A DNA stretch of 64,000 nt, from assembly GCF_000982825.1 (NCBI RefSeq), contig NZ_CP011047.1:2356001-2420000 (forward strand), read 5' to 3'. The first letter of the stretch is position 1, and the number at the start of each line of letters is the position of its first letter. The notes beneath the pieces are model-generated. The model had not been told where the DNA came from. It made no database searches and worked only from the letters and a program-made list of their open reading frames with translations. The position numbers and the translations under genes were made by a program. Source of the DNA: Cronobacter sakazakii (lineage in GTDB: Bacteria; Pseudomonadota; Gammaproteobacteria; Enterobacterales; Enterobacteriaceae). Shown piece by piece: positions 44,863 to 53,974 of the stretch.

Positions 44863-45332
44863 TGCCGTCCTTTCGTGAATATAAACAACAGCGCCCGACG
44901 CGCGGCCTATACGACACAATCACATTCTATCACCCGTCATTCGGATACGTTCGCCTGGTAGATAAGCAGTTCTTCGACAAAACGCTTGGCGGCCAGGTGT
45001 TCAAGCCTGCGCGTTTCGAGATTGAAGAGAGCCAGCAGAGCGGGACTCCTGTGATTGACGCCACTGTGAAACTTGGCCGCCTTTCATCGGACATCAAATC
45101 GCTGATGAAGAAGTGGAAGGGTGCATCGCGTCTGACGGCAATCACGGCCACGCGGCAGATATTCGACAGTGGAGACGTTTCTGTGCCGATTAAGTCGTGG
45201 CAACTGTACGTCAAAACGGTAGATATCGACGCAGATGCTGCATCAGTGACTCTCTCAGTAACTAACCCGTTAAACAACAATATAGGCCGACTTTATGATC
45301 CGCAAGAATACACAGGGCTTCAGTACCTCTGA
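44862..45332 (+). CDS. Minor tail protein (DUF1833)
   Basis: The product has 156 residues with the DUF1833 pattern: DTITFYHPSFGYVRLVDKQF, FKPARFEIEESQQSGTPVID, SVTNPLNNNIGRLYDPQEYT. It lies in the L-like position of the tail-tip module. It overlaps the next gene by 38 nt. Confidence 0.85.
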   Translation: MPSFREYKQQRPTRGLYDTITFYHPSFGYVRLVDKQFFDKTLGGQVFKPARFEIEESQQSGTPVIDATVKLGRLSSDIKSLMKKWKGASRLTAITATRQIFDSGDVSVPIKSWQLYVKTVDIDADAASVTLSVTNPLNNNIGRLYDPQEYTGLQYL

Positions 45333-45711
45333 GTTCGTCAGGCGGGTCATTGGCGTGCCGTGGGCAAACCGTGCCTGTTCGTTCGAGAAAGTAGACTGTT
45401 GGGGGCTGGTTGTTCTCTATTACCGCCACGTGCTCGGTATTGAGCTACACCAGACACCGGACTACGAAGCCGGGGAGGACTTCTTCACCTGTTATCAGGG
45501 CGACGTCGTATTCTGGCGTCAGGTCGAGAAGCCTGTTGAGGGCGGGATATTCGTGGGATACCGAGGCGCGCAACCGGCGCATGTTGGACTGGTGCTCAAC
45601 AGGCAAGCGTTGCACTCTCGCGGCGAGAACGGAAGCGTGCGCATGGACTCGTTGCTGGTCATTCAGCGGGCATTCACTAAAGTGGAGTTTTTCGAATATG
45701 GCGTTGATTGA
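45295..45711 (+). CDS. Tail-tip NlpC/P60-type peptidase
   Basis: The product has 138 residues. The catalytic Cys (VDCWGLVVLYYRHVLG) and His (PAHVGLVLN) of the NlpC/P60 fold are in place, as in lambda gpK. It probably helps the tail pass the cell wall or processes tail proteins. Confidence 0.88.
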   Translation: MIRKNTQGFSTSEFVRRVIGVPWANRACSFEKVDCWGLVVLYYRHVLGIELHQTPDYEAGEDFFTCYQGDVVFWRQVEKPVEGGIFVGYRGAQPAHVGLVLNRQALHSRGENGSVRMDSLLVIQRAFTKVEFFEYGVD

Positions 45712-48175
45712 GATTCAGCGTTTCCCAGGGACGCCAAAAGAACGCTACAGGGTGCCAAACGGCACCCTTTTTTATGACTGGCTGGCGGCCAATGACGCCA
45801 CCTTTCACCGTGACCTGCTGATCATCCGCAATGGCGTGAAGCTGAGGGACGACGATGAGCTGGCGTTTGAGCTTAGCGAGCTGGACAAAATCCAGATCTT
45901 CGACCAGCCAAAGGGCATCGTAGAAGATATTCTTAGCCCTATCTTTAAAGTGGTTGGGCAGGTTTTTTCCTTTCTTGCGCCAAAGCCAGCTATCGCAAAC
46001 ACTGGCGGGAATACAGTAGATTCTCCAAATAATAGCCTTACAGGACAGACTAATACCGCGCGCGTCTATAAAGCCAAGCCGGATATTTATGGTCAGGTGA
46101 GGTCATTTCCTGACCTTATTCAGGAATCTGTTTTCGAATATGTGCGTCAGAATGATAAAGATGGCGGACTGAAGTACGTGACAGAATGGATGTGCATCGG
46201 AATCGGTAAGTACGATTATGAGTCTGTGCGCTACTCTGAATCGAGTCTGGGCTCACTGGCTGGGGCTGAATATCAGTTTTATCAGCCCGGTGAAGTCATC
46301 CCCCAAATCGTCGAGGGATATGGCTTCGATGACGTAGATGGACAGGAGGTGCCTGGGCAGAACGAAGCGGGAGATTTCCCGATAGAAACGGCGACGGCAA
46401 ACACAGTCGTCAGCGGGACATATTCCGGCGGCCAGATAGCCATGAAAATCGTGAAGCAATCCGACTTCGATTATTTCATGGGGTTAGTGCTGCCGCATGC
46501 CGTAACATTCACCATTAACGTTACGTACAGCACGGCTTCTGGCAATGTCACTACTGACGCTACTTTCTCTGGCACCCTTATCTCTGCGGTGGAAACTAAC
46601 AACGGGGCGGTTACTAATCCTGTTCGCTGGTACACTTTCACGATGAGCGACCTGCAGGGCCCTCAGGACATCCCGGCAAATGCCACCATCAACACTACGA
46701 AATTCATTCTCAACGACAACGAAGCGCTTGTTGTTGGGCCATTCTTCTCGCCAGTTGAATCTTCTCAGCTTTGGCTACACACGCAGTCTAGTCTGGGCGG
46801 TAAAAAACAGACGAACTGGAAAGTTGTTATCTGGAAAATCGACGATAATTACAACCAGATACCCGGCACGACCCAAACTTTCACGTATTACCAGGGGACT
46901 CCTCACGACCATACGAGCGAAGTTTTTTATCGCACAGATAAGATAACCCCGTCAGGTGGCTTCGGTAAATATGCGATCAGCTTTCAGCGCACTGATAACT
47001 CCAGCGATGCCTCGGTGCTAAAAGTTGAAGAGATTCACGCGATCAACATCAGGACCAACGTCGTTCATCCGACTGACACGCTGGTTCGTGTAAAAGTTCG
47101 GGCGACAGAAAACGCGCTGGGAAGTCGGGAGCGCAAATATAACGCCCTGGTGACGCGCCATACCATCACTTACAACCTGAACACGCAGACTGTAGATTAC
47201 ACGCTGCGTCCATCGCGATCATTCGCTGATGCTGTGGCGCATACCTGGCTCATCATGGGCGAGCAGTCGGTCAGCAGCATTGACCTTTACGGGCTGTACT
47301 CTATTGCTGAAAACCTGCCAGATGAGCGCTTGGGCTACTTCGACTACACCTTTGACGATGAAAACGACTCGCTCGGTGACCGCGTGCAAGCAATCTGTAA
47401 TGCGGCATCGGTGGTTGCTTATTGGGATGACGGTGTGCTGACGTTCACCCGCGACCAAAAGGTTGATTACCCGGCGGCCGTATTCAACCGCGCCAACATG
47501 AAGACGGACGAGCACAAAATGACGTACGAGGCCACTCTTCCTGGCGGCTACGATGGCGTGCAGGTGTCCTACGTTCATCCGACTACCAACAACAAGACGT
47601 ACATCAACTACCGCGTGCTGAACGGCGCTATCGTTGAGCAGGAGGCGGAGAACCCGAATAAGCTGGAGATAGTCGGTTTCCGTAACGAGTACCAGGCGCG
47701 GGAGCGTGCGATGCGCGAAACGAGGCGCCTTATCTACTCGCGGGTGAAGATGAACGCCAAAGTGTTCGAAGACGGCATTATCCAGGTCGGCAGCGTCATT
47801 CAGATGCCGGATATCTACGACAGCAATCAGCAGCAGGGGTATATCACCGGTCGCGCCGGCAATAACTTTGATACCAGCGAACCGATCACCTTTTCTGGGG
47901 ATATGTATGTGCTGATTACCGATAGCGTGGGCAACCCGACGTTACGCTACCCAGCTTCGCCTCGAGCGGACACTAAATACGGATTCATCGCGGCAATACC
48001 AAACATTCAACTCAATATCTGGAATGGAGATACGGTGCAGCTTCCGTCGCGCTACCTTATTGCGACAGTAGAAGAACTGGACAGCCAACTATGGACGGTC
48101 AACAGCATCAAACCAAACACGGATAATACCGTCTCACTTACAGTCTCGGAATACAGCGACTCTATTTACTCATAA
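45698..48175 (+). CDS. Tail-tip/host-specificity protein (J-like)
   Basis: The product has 825 residues from MALIEIQRFPGTPKERYRVP (ATG 45698, GTGGAG upstream). It is much shorter than lambda J (1132 residues) but has the tail-hub type core in its second half (AVAHTWLIMGEQSVSSIDLY, GVQVSYVHPTTNNKTYINYR). In this phage receptor binding is probably shared with, or taken over by, the tailspike that follows. It overlaps the peptidase gene by 14 nt. Confidence 0.85.
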   Translation: MALIEIQRFPGTPKERYRVPNGTLFYDWLAANDATFHRDLLIIRNGVKLRDDDELAFELSELDKIQIFDQPKGIVEDILSPIFKVVGQVFSFLAPKPAIANTGGNTVDSPNNSLTGQTNTARVYKAKPDIYGQVRSFPDLIQESVFEYVRQNDKDGGLKYVTEWMCIGIGKYDYESVRYSESSLGSLAGAEYQFYQPGEVIPQIVEGYGFDDVDGQEVPGQNEAGDFPIETATANTVVSGTYSGGQIAMKIVKQSDFDYFMGLVLPHAVTFTINVTYSTASGNVTTDATFSGTLISAVETNNGAVTNPVRWYTFTMSDLQGPQDIPANATINTTKFILNDNEALVVGPFFSPVESSQLWLHTQSSLGGKKQTNWKVVIWKIDDNYNQIPGTTQTFTYYQGTPHDHTSEVFYRTDKITPSGGFGKYAISFQRTDNSSDASVLKVEEIHAINIRTNVVHPTDTLVRVKVRATENALGSRERKYNALVTRHTITYNLNTQTVDYTLRPSRSFADAVAHTWLIMGEQSVSSIDLYGLYSIAENLPDERLGYFDYTFDDENDSLGDRVQAICNAASVVAYWDDGVLTFTRDQKVDYPAAVFNRANMKTDEHKMTYEATLPGGYDGVQVSYVHPTTNNKTYINYRVLNGAIVEQEAENPNKLEIVGFRNEYQARERAMRETRRLIYSRVKMNAKVFEDGIIQVGSVIQMPDIYDSNQQQGYITGRAGNNFDTSEPITFSGDMYVLITDSVGNPTLRYPASPRADTKYGFIAAIPNIQLNIWNGDTVQLPSRYLIATVEELDSQLWTVNSIKPNTDNTVSLTVSEYSDSIYS

Positions 48176-48193
48176 GACCCATTCAACCATCAC

Positions 48194-48220
48194 AACCCGG
48201 CCACCGCGCCGGGTTTTTTT
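48194..48220 (+). terminator. Rho-independent terminator
   Basis: CCCGGC-N6-GCCGGG followed by T7, just before the tailspike gene. Confidence 0.85.
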
Positions 48221-48231
48221 ATGGAAAAAAT

Positions 48232-50220
48232 ATGGCTACGCAACCTACTAATAATCCAGTACCGAGTGAATCTCCGCGCGACCTGAAGTTCAACGCCGGT
48301 AAAATCGACGAGTTTGTTACTTCGCTTGTCACTACATATGTTGACCGTTTCGGTAATGAACATTACACAATAGAGGGCTTGAGCCAACTGGCACGCCAGG
48401 CTATTGCTGCGTTTGGCTGGATACCGGTTGGCACTTTCCAGGCAGGGGCAACAATCTCATTGCCTAATCAGATCCTGAAAGACACAACAGACGGTGAATA
48501 CTACCGCTGGGATGGGCCTCTGCCGAAGGTTGTTCCTGCCGGATCTACGCCTGCATCTACAGGCGGAACTGGTGTCGGGGCATGGATTAGCGTTGGCGAC
48601 TCTACACTAAGATCAATGTTGGCGTCATCAACGGGGGCAGGGCTCATTGGAACCAACCATCGTGGAACCCTTGCTGCCGACTTGAACGCCATTGACCGAC
48701 GTCCTGATGGGTATGCTACTGGCGTGGCCGGGGTTTTCTCTAACGGGCGCGATGTTGAGATAGATAAAGATATATCAACTAACTCAAATACATATGTCCC
48801 TGAAATGCAGTCCCGCATGGTTTATCGTCTTACAAATAACCAGTTCGTGGAAGGGCGCGGCGGCAAGGTCACGGACACTTCTGGTAAATCTGCGGTGTAT
48901 GGGATGCTTGGTACTGACACAGCTCCTACAACCAATGTAACCATCAATGATATTCAGGCTGGCGGCACTTCTTCTCCGACAGATAATAGTAATGAGGCAA
49001 TTTCCTCGTTCGCGTTATTAACACGTTACACCAAAAACCTGATTGTGCGTGGGGTTCGCTCCTTCGCTGGTCTGGCCGGCGGCGTTTACGTCAGCCAGGC
49101 AAGAAGCGCGATTGTTAATGACGTCATTACCGAGAAACAGGTATATCACACTGGTGAGGATGTCGGCGGAGGTCGTGCAGGGTATTCGGTTCTTACGGAC
49201 AACGCCAAAGAAACCATCATCAATAACGTGATGCAAACTGTCGAGGCGGCACCGAACGGCCGACACCTGCTGTATATGTCCACTGGCTCCGGCGGCGATA
49301 CTAACGGCAACGTAAACGTTATTGCCAACAATATGATAGGCCGTTGGATTGGACGTGATGACCGCAACCAGTGGATGCTCGCAATCCGCGCTTCTCAACG
49401 TTTCATCCTGAATAACGCGATTCAGGAGGGCGGCAACGGTGGCATGATTTTCAATGACGAAAACAACAACATTACTGATTACATCGCCTCTAACATGGTT
49501 TTCCAGACCATTAAATACGCTGCTGGAGTTCCTGTTTATGCTGTCGGTCAAGGGCAGTCACCGACATACAAATCCAACAGGTGGCTTATTACTAACCAGA
49601 ACATCTATGCTGTTCCTAAAGACTCAACTGTAGGGCGAACAGACATTATTGCGTTTAATATCTCCGGTAATAACGGGATGTTGAGCAATGCAGTGATCAC
49701 ATGTCCGGGTGAGTCAACGCCTATCCTTGTTGGGCATGATACACAAAGCGTCCAGAACATCACTATAGCTAACATTCACGATAATATTGGTGGTGGTAGT
49801 AGTGGCACTCCTGCTCCATTGATAGCATTCACTGGCAGTGCAGTATCCAATGTTACTGTTCGTGGAATAACAACATCACGCTCTCCTGTATTTCAAAGAC
49901 TTGGCGTGGTAACAGATCTGACGGTTGATTTTACTCGCAAGGCAAGAATTTCATTTAATGCTGGGGCTGTTACTAAAGCTGACGTGGAAGGAATCACAGC
50001 AACAGTAACACCTTCTGCAACAGGTTTTACTATTGCGTTCCCTAGCCACATTACCCAAAAAGCTGTAGATAACCTTGTTATTCGAATGCTTGGTGCCGGT
50101 CAAGTCAACATCGCTTCTATTGGAGCGAAAACAGTAACTTTTAACACTTATACCAACGGTGGTGCTGTGTTAAGTATGCTGACGGGAAGCTACACCTTTG
50201 ATCTGACTCTCTTTAGTTAG
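48232..50220 (+). CDS. Tailspike with beta-helix receptor-binding domain
   Basis: The product has 662 residues. The N-terminal about 120 residues (PTNNPVPSESPRDLKFNAGK, AFGWIPVGTFQAGATISLPN, YYRWDGPLPKVVPAGSTP) form the conserved particle-binding head. The remainder has repeating short beta strands rich in Asn/Gly (NVTINDIQAG, NVIANNMIGR, FILNNAIQEG), typical of a parallel beta helix. Such spikes bind and often cleave O-antigen or capsule. The C-terminal part is likely serotype-specific. Confidence 0.85.
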   Translation: MATQPTNNPVPSESPRDLKFNAGKIDEFVTSLVTTYVDRFGNEHYTIEGLSQLARQAIAAFGWIPVGTFQAGATISLPNQILKDTTDGEYYRWDGPLPKVVPAGSTPASTGGTGVGAWISVGDSTLRSMLASSTGAGLIGTNHRGTLAADLNAIDRRPDGYATGVAGVFSNGRDVEIDKDISTNSNTYVPEMQSRMVYRLTNNQFVEGRGGKVTDTSGKSAVYGMLGTDTAPTTNVTINDIQAGGTSSPTDNSNEAISSFALLTRYTKNLIVRGVRSFAGLAGGVYVSQARSAIVNDVITEKQVYHTGEDVGGGRAGYSVLTDNAKETIINNVMQTVEAAPNGRHLLYMSTGSGGDTNGNVNVIANNMIGRWIGRDDRNQWMLAIRASQRFILNNAIQEGGNGGMIFNDENNNITDYIASNMVFQTIKYAAGVPVYAVGQGQSPTYKSNRWLITNQNIYAVPKDSTVGRTDIIAFNISGNNGMLSNAVITCPGESTPILVGHDTQSVQNITIANIHDNIGGGSSGTPAPLIAFTGSAVSNVTVRGITTSRSPVFQRLGVVTDLTVDFTRKARISFNAGAVTKADVEGITATVTPSATGFTIAFPSHITQKAVDNLVIRMLGAGQVNIASIGAKTVTFNTYTNGGAVLSMLTGSYTFDLTLFS

Positions 50221-50254
50221 AATAAGTCATAATAATATGAGCAATCTAAAATAT

Positions 50255-50278
50255 ACGGGCGTAACCGCCCGTGTATTT
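50255..50278. terminator. Bidirectional terminator between tailspike and gtrC
   Basis: ACGGGCG-TAAC-CGCCCGT forms a 7-bp stem between the converging tailspike and gtr genes. A-rich and T-rich flanks would let it work both ways. Confidence 0.65.
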
Positions 50279-51740
50279 ACTTAAATTTAAAAACAATGGC
50301 ATCCTTGTAATAAAAAGTGTCAAACAGTGCGTCTGAATAAATTGTTTGTTTGTCATCTTTCCTCAAGAAAATCTCGTATTCCTCTGCAATCTTCGGTGCA
50401 GGGTATCCAGAAGAAATACCATACTGAGACATAAGGCTATATTTAAATCTATAGTTATTAAAGGCGGAAATAACCATATATCTAGCCATTCCAAATGATT
50501 TAGTTACCCGCAAAGCATATTTTGGTAATCTTGGTTTGCCAGTTATGTATATGTTTTTGTGATCTGCGTTATAATGTTTGAAGTATACGCTAGCTATTTG
50601 CGTTGCTAAAAATCTATCATTTCTCTCAACCGCGTTCATCGCTCCTGATATGATGTATGAAAAAATAAAAGAAATGATAATCATAGCTGACGAACAGGTA
50701 GCTGTTACAGTTGAAGACCATCCAGTAGAAATATAAACCAAAAACATCATAATAATTGATGAAGCCATCATGGTTCTTGGTGCTATAGCTGGTCTCTCAA
50801 ACATAGACAGCGCCCCAAAAGAGCACAGAAACAAAATAATGATAAACAGAACGCAATATAATGCTTTGAGTGAAAATCCAAATTTTTTTACGCATGATGC
50901 AATTGATGCGGCAATTGCGACAAACCACAATGTTAAATAAAATCTTGGTGAATTATCAATCAAAAACCTAAAGTAATTTATAAAATTATTGTACACCCTT
51001 AAAGGAAATTCTTTATTTAATTGTAAAATTTTGGAATTGGATATTGCGTAGTCACTAAGGTGAGCTATTGGCATTACCAGCTTTGAATATACGACGTAGC
51101 TAACTAAAATCGTCAAAGCAAGATAAAAAGCCAACTTTATGTCAAAGCGATCCCTGCGTAAATAATCATTAAATATTATACAAATAGACATCGCTATATA
51201 TGCATTTATGGATGCCTGGTACAAGCTCAATGATGCAGTTAACATGGCAAAAGAGGTAAGCAGCATTATCCTGCCCCTGGGGCTTGCAATAGCTGCTAAA
51301 ACAGCAAGCAAGAAAGATGCAGCCATCAATGCAGAGTCATGCCTGAATTGAATGTTTCCCACCCAAAAAGGGTTGCAAACTGGCAGAGAGCATATAAGAA
51401 AAACCTTCAGCCTGCTTGTGATATCCATTTGCACACAAAAAGCGTAGGCTGATGCGACTAATAATACCGATGACATTATTAGCGTTAAAGGGAAAACATC
51501 CAACAGCGACCCATCACCAAAGACATTTTTACCATTAGGGAATAGCGACATGGCGCTCATCATAAAAGATGCAAGTGGCCTGCCATTTTCCTCCCATCCT
51601 GAGTTTCCAGTGTCAGACCTTAGCCAGTCATCAACAAAGTAGTTGTTGTTAATGGCGAATGGGAGTATGAATAATATAGATAACAAGAATGACCAACTTA
51701 AAGACCACCTGTTTCTATAAACCCTATTTATATCAATCAC
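50277..51740 (-). CDS. GtrC-type serotype-specific O-antigen glycosyltransferase
   Basis: The 487-residue membrane protein has about 10-11 spans and a large C-terminal periplasmic tail. FVDDWLRSDTGNSGWEENGR near the start and multiple GtrII-like helices fit phage glucosyltransferases that modify O-antigen in the periplasm. It is much richer in A+T than the rest of the phage, as usual for the variable third gtr gene. It is coupled to gtrB (8-nt overlap). Confidence 0.85.
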   Translation of the reverse strand: MIDINRVYRNRWSLSWSFLLSILFILPFAINNNYFVDDWLRSDTGNSGWEENGRPLASFMMSAMSLFPNGKNVFGDGSLLDVFPLTLIMSSVLLVASAYAFCVQMDITSRLKVFLICSLPVCNPFWVGNIQFRHDSALMAASFLLAVLAAIASPRGRIMLLTSFAMLTASLSLYQASINAYIAMSICIIFNDYLRRDRFDIKLAFYLALTILVSYVVYSKLVMPIAHLSDYAISNSKILQLNKEFPLRVYNNFINYFRFLIDNSPRFYLTLWFVAIAASIASCVKKFGFSLKALYCVLFIIILFLCSFGALSMFERPAIAPRTMMASSIIMMFLVYISTGWSSTVTATCSSAMIIISFIFSYIISGAMNAVERNDRFLATQIASVYFKHYNADHKNIYITGKPRLPKYALRVTKSFGMARYMVISAFNNYRFKYSLMSQYGISSGYPAPKIAEEYEIFLRKDDKQTIYSDALFDTFYYKDAIVFKFK

Positions 51741-52662
51741 GGTTATCCCCTTTTCTTTTGATAATAAAGCGAGGCCTGTTTTTTACCTCAATGTAAATTC
51801 TTCCGATGTACTCACCAAGAACGCCAATCCCTATCAGCTGAATTCCTCCCAGGAAGAGAATCGAAACCAGAAGAGAAGGGTAACCCCTTACCGGGTTTCC
51901 AAATGCCAGCGTATCAACAATCATCCATGCGCCATACATAAACGCAAAGCCAGCAACCACCAGGCCAATGTATGTCCACATTCTAAGCGGGAAGGTGGAA
52001 AAGCTTGTAATGCCCTCAAGTGCCAGGTTCCACAGTTTCCAACCATTGAATTTTGTGTTGCCTGCAATACGTTCAGCGCGGGTGTATTCCACAATATCAG
52101 TGCGGCCGCCAACCCATGACAGAACGCCTTTCATGAACAGGTTTCGCTCTGGCAGGAGCTTGATGTTTTCCACGACTTCCCGAGACATGAGTCTGAAATC
52201 ACCTACGTTCTCTTCGATCTTCGGGTTACTGATTTTGTTATGCAGCTTATAGAACATTTCAGCGCTTTTGCGCTTCAGGCGACCATCAGTGGAACGGTCT
52301 GTACGTTTAGCCAAGACGACATCTGCCCCGGCCTGCCAGCGTTCAATCAGTTGCGGGATAACTTCAATCGGGTCTTGCAGGTCAACGTCGATTGGAATCA
52401 CTGCGTCACCTGTGGCGTGGTCCAGACCGGCGAAGAGGGCGGGCTCTTTCCCGAAGTTACGAGTAAAGGACAAAGGCACCACGAGCGGATCTGAAACGGC
52501 CAGCGCGTTGATAATCGACTCTGTAGCGTCTTTGCTGCCGTCATTGATAAATACGATTTCCACCTCAAACGATTTGAGTGGTTCATATTCTCTGACGGTT
52601 TTATAAAAAATAGGGATAGTGTCTTCTTCGTTGAAGACCGGAACAACGAGTGAAATCTTCAT
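51733..52662 (-). CDS. gtrB: GtrB, bactoprenol glucosyltransferase
   Basis: The product has 309 residues from MKISLVVPVFNEEDTIPIFY (ATG at 52662; an upstream in-frame extension overlaps gtrA). It is a GT2 glycosyltransferase with DxD-like VDLQDPIEVIPQ, NDGSKDATE and two C-terminal membrane spans. It transfers glucose from UDP-glucose to undecaprenyl phosphate on the cytoplasmic face. Confidence 0.95.
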   Translation of the reverse strand: MKISLVVPVFNEEDTIPIFYKTVREYEPLKSFEVEIVFINDGSKDATESIINALAVSDPLVVPLSFTRNFGKEPALFAGLDHATGDAVIPIDVDLQDPIEVIPQLIERWQAGADVVLAKRTDRSTDGRLKRKSAEMFYKLHNKISNPKIEENVGDFRLMSREVVENIKLLPERNLFMKGVLSWVGGRTDIVEYTRAERIAGNTKFNGWKLWNLALEGITSFSTFPLRMWTYIGLVVAGFAFMYGAWMIVDTLAFGNPVRGYPSLLVSILFLGGIQLIGIGVLGEYIGRIYIEVKNRPRFIIKRKGDNRD

Positions 52663-53021
52663 TTCGCTTCCCTGAAGACGATGTATTTCGAATAGATAAA
52701 CCCGCATACCAGGCTGATAGCCGAGAACACGACAAGAGTTACAACTGGCGGGAGAGAGCATTTATCAGCGGCCAATCCGACAGCCGCGCTAAGCGATCCC
52801 ATGAAACCCACGTAAAGCATGTAGCGCGTCGTCGTGGTAGAGCTGTTGAAGGTGAATCGAGCATTAGCGAAGAAACTGAAACTGACCGCAACAACGAATC
52901 CGCTGAAGTTCGCCAGAGCCTGGCTTGTGCCTAGCGCATAGAAGCAGGCTGCGAACACCACCCAATGGATCAGCGTGTTGAGCACGCCCACAGAAGCGTA
53001 CTTTGTAAAGAGCTTGAGCAT
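52659..53021 (-). CDS. gtrA: GtrA, bactoprenol-glucose flippase
   Basis: The product has 120 residues with four membrane spans, starting MLKLFTKYASVGVLNTLIHW. KYASVGVLNTLIHWVVFA and ANARFTFNSS are GtrA signatures. It flips the lipid-linked glucose to the periplasm. First gene of the cassette, next to attR as in P22. Confidence 0.93.
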   Translation of the reverse strand: MLKLFTKYASVGVLNTLIHWVVFAACFYALGTSQALANFSGFVVAVSFSFFANARFTFNSSTTTTRYMLYVGFMGSLSAAVGLAADKCSLPPVVTLVVFSAISLVCGFIYSKYIVFREAK

Positions 53022-53293
53022 ATCTAAGTCCGTTAGATTTGAAGGGGAAGAGTCTAGCATCGGACGCGGCATCGATCGACGGGTAGTGGGACAGAAGTGA
53101 GACACGCAAGGCTTTGCACCGGGTTGTGTTAAGCTAGCCGCACAAATAATCCTGACATGTTGCAAATATGTAACTAGCCAGCATTATTCCCATGTGATGG
53201 ATTGAGTTACTTTCGTTAAACCGGACAAGTTACCGGATATAAAAACCAAGTATCCAAAATAGCTTCCAATATAAACATGGGTTTACAACGAAA
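53022..53293. promoter_or_regulatory. gtrA upstream region and phage right end
   Basis: No gene is visible. The stretch holds the gtrA promoter, one GATC (near 53074, within CGATCG), and the repeats ACCGGACA (53220-53227) and ACCGGATA (53232-53239), matching those near attL. It is also the new upstream region of tctD. Confidence 0.5.
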
Positions 53294-53310
53294 ATGCGTC
53301 TCTTACTGGC
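53294..53310 (+). other. attR core (tctD start codons)
   Basis: The 17 bp are identical to 3247-3263. Here they are the first codons of intact tctD. Everything upstream of base 53294 is phage DNA, so tctD now depends on a phage-derived leader; there is no good Shine-Dalgarno sequence in ACAACGAAA before the ATG. Confidence 0.9.
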
Positions 53311-53974
53311 GGAAGATAACCGTGAGCTGGCTCACTGGCTGGAGAAAGCGTTGGCGAATACCGGCTTTGCGGTGGACTGCGTCGGCGACGGGCTGGCGGC
53401 GGATCACCTGCTGCAAAACGAGCGCTACGCCGTGGCGGTGCTGGATATTGAAATGCCGCGCATGAGCGGGCTTGAGGTATTAAGCCGTCTGCGTCGTCGC
53501 GGGCAGGCGGTGCCGGTGTTGTTGCTTACTGCACACGGCGCGGTGGCCGACCGCGTAAAAGGGCTTAACGAGGGCGCTGATGATTATCTGCCAAAGCCGT
53601 TTGAGCTGAGCGAGCTGGAGGCGCGGCTGCGCGCGCTGGTGCGCCGCAGTGAAGGGCAGGTGCAGGAGGCCCAGCGGCTCGGCGAACTGACCTTTCACGA
53701 CGAAGGCTATTTCGAGCTACAGGGCAGGCCGCTTGCGCTCACGCCGCGCGAACATGCGCTCTTAACGGTGCTGATGTACCGCCGCCGCCGTCCGGTCACG
53801 CGTCAGCAACTCTTCGAACAGGTGTTCAGCTTAAGCGACGACGTCAGCCCGGAAAGCATTGAGATCTATATTCACCGGCTGCGTAAAAAACTGCTGGCGA
53901 GCAACGTTCAAATCACCACGCTGCGCGGGCTGGGCTATGTACTGGAGTGCAGCGATGAGCTGGTTGCGCCCTGA
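53294..53974 (+). CDS. tctD: TctD response regulator
   Basis: The 226-residue OmpR-family regulator has a receiver domain with Asp51 (VLDIEMP) and Lys101 (YLPKPF), and a C-terminal winged-helix domain (SIEIYIHRLRKKL, TLRGLGYVLE). It activates tctCBA in response to tricarboxylates together with TctE. The start codon lies in the phage core site. It overlaps tctE by 20 nt. Confidence 0.95.
   Translation: MRLLLAEDNRELAHWLEKALANTGFAVDCVGDGLAADHLLQNERYAVAVLDIEMPRMSGLEVLSRLRRRGQAVPVLLLTAHGAVADRVKGLNEGADDYLPKPFELSELEARLRALVRRSEGQVQEAQRLGELTFHDEGYFELQGRPLALTPREHALLTVLMYRRRRPVTRQQLFEQVFSLSDDVSPESIEIYIHRLRKKLLASNVQITTLRGLGYVLECSDELVAP

Larger units (their letters stand above)
3247..53310. mobile_element. 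Complete lambdoid siphovirus prophage
   Basis: The element is bounded by the 17-bp repeat ATGCGTCTCTTACTGGC at 3247-3263 and 53294-53310. It contains in order: integrase, leftward recombination operon, immunity region, replication, nin genes, Q, lysis, packaging, head, tail, tailspike and gtrABC. The early region mixes lambda-like and P22-like parts (P22-type N and nut sites, immI; lambda-type Exo). All major modules look intact, except a frameshifted pentapeptide gene and a displaced Rz 3' end. Confidence 0.95.

Noticed and set aside
53022..53293. Dam/OxyR phase-variation region upstream of gtrA
   Set aside because: Only one GATC is present, whereas the known P22-type switch needs several spaced GATC sites with OxyR half-sites.
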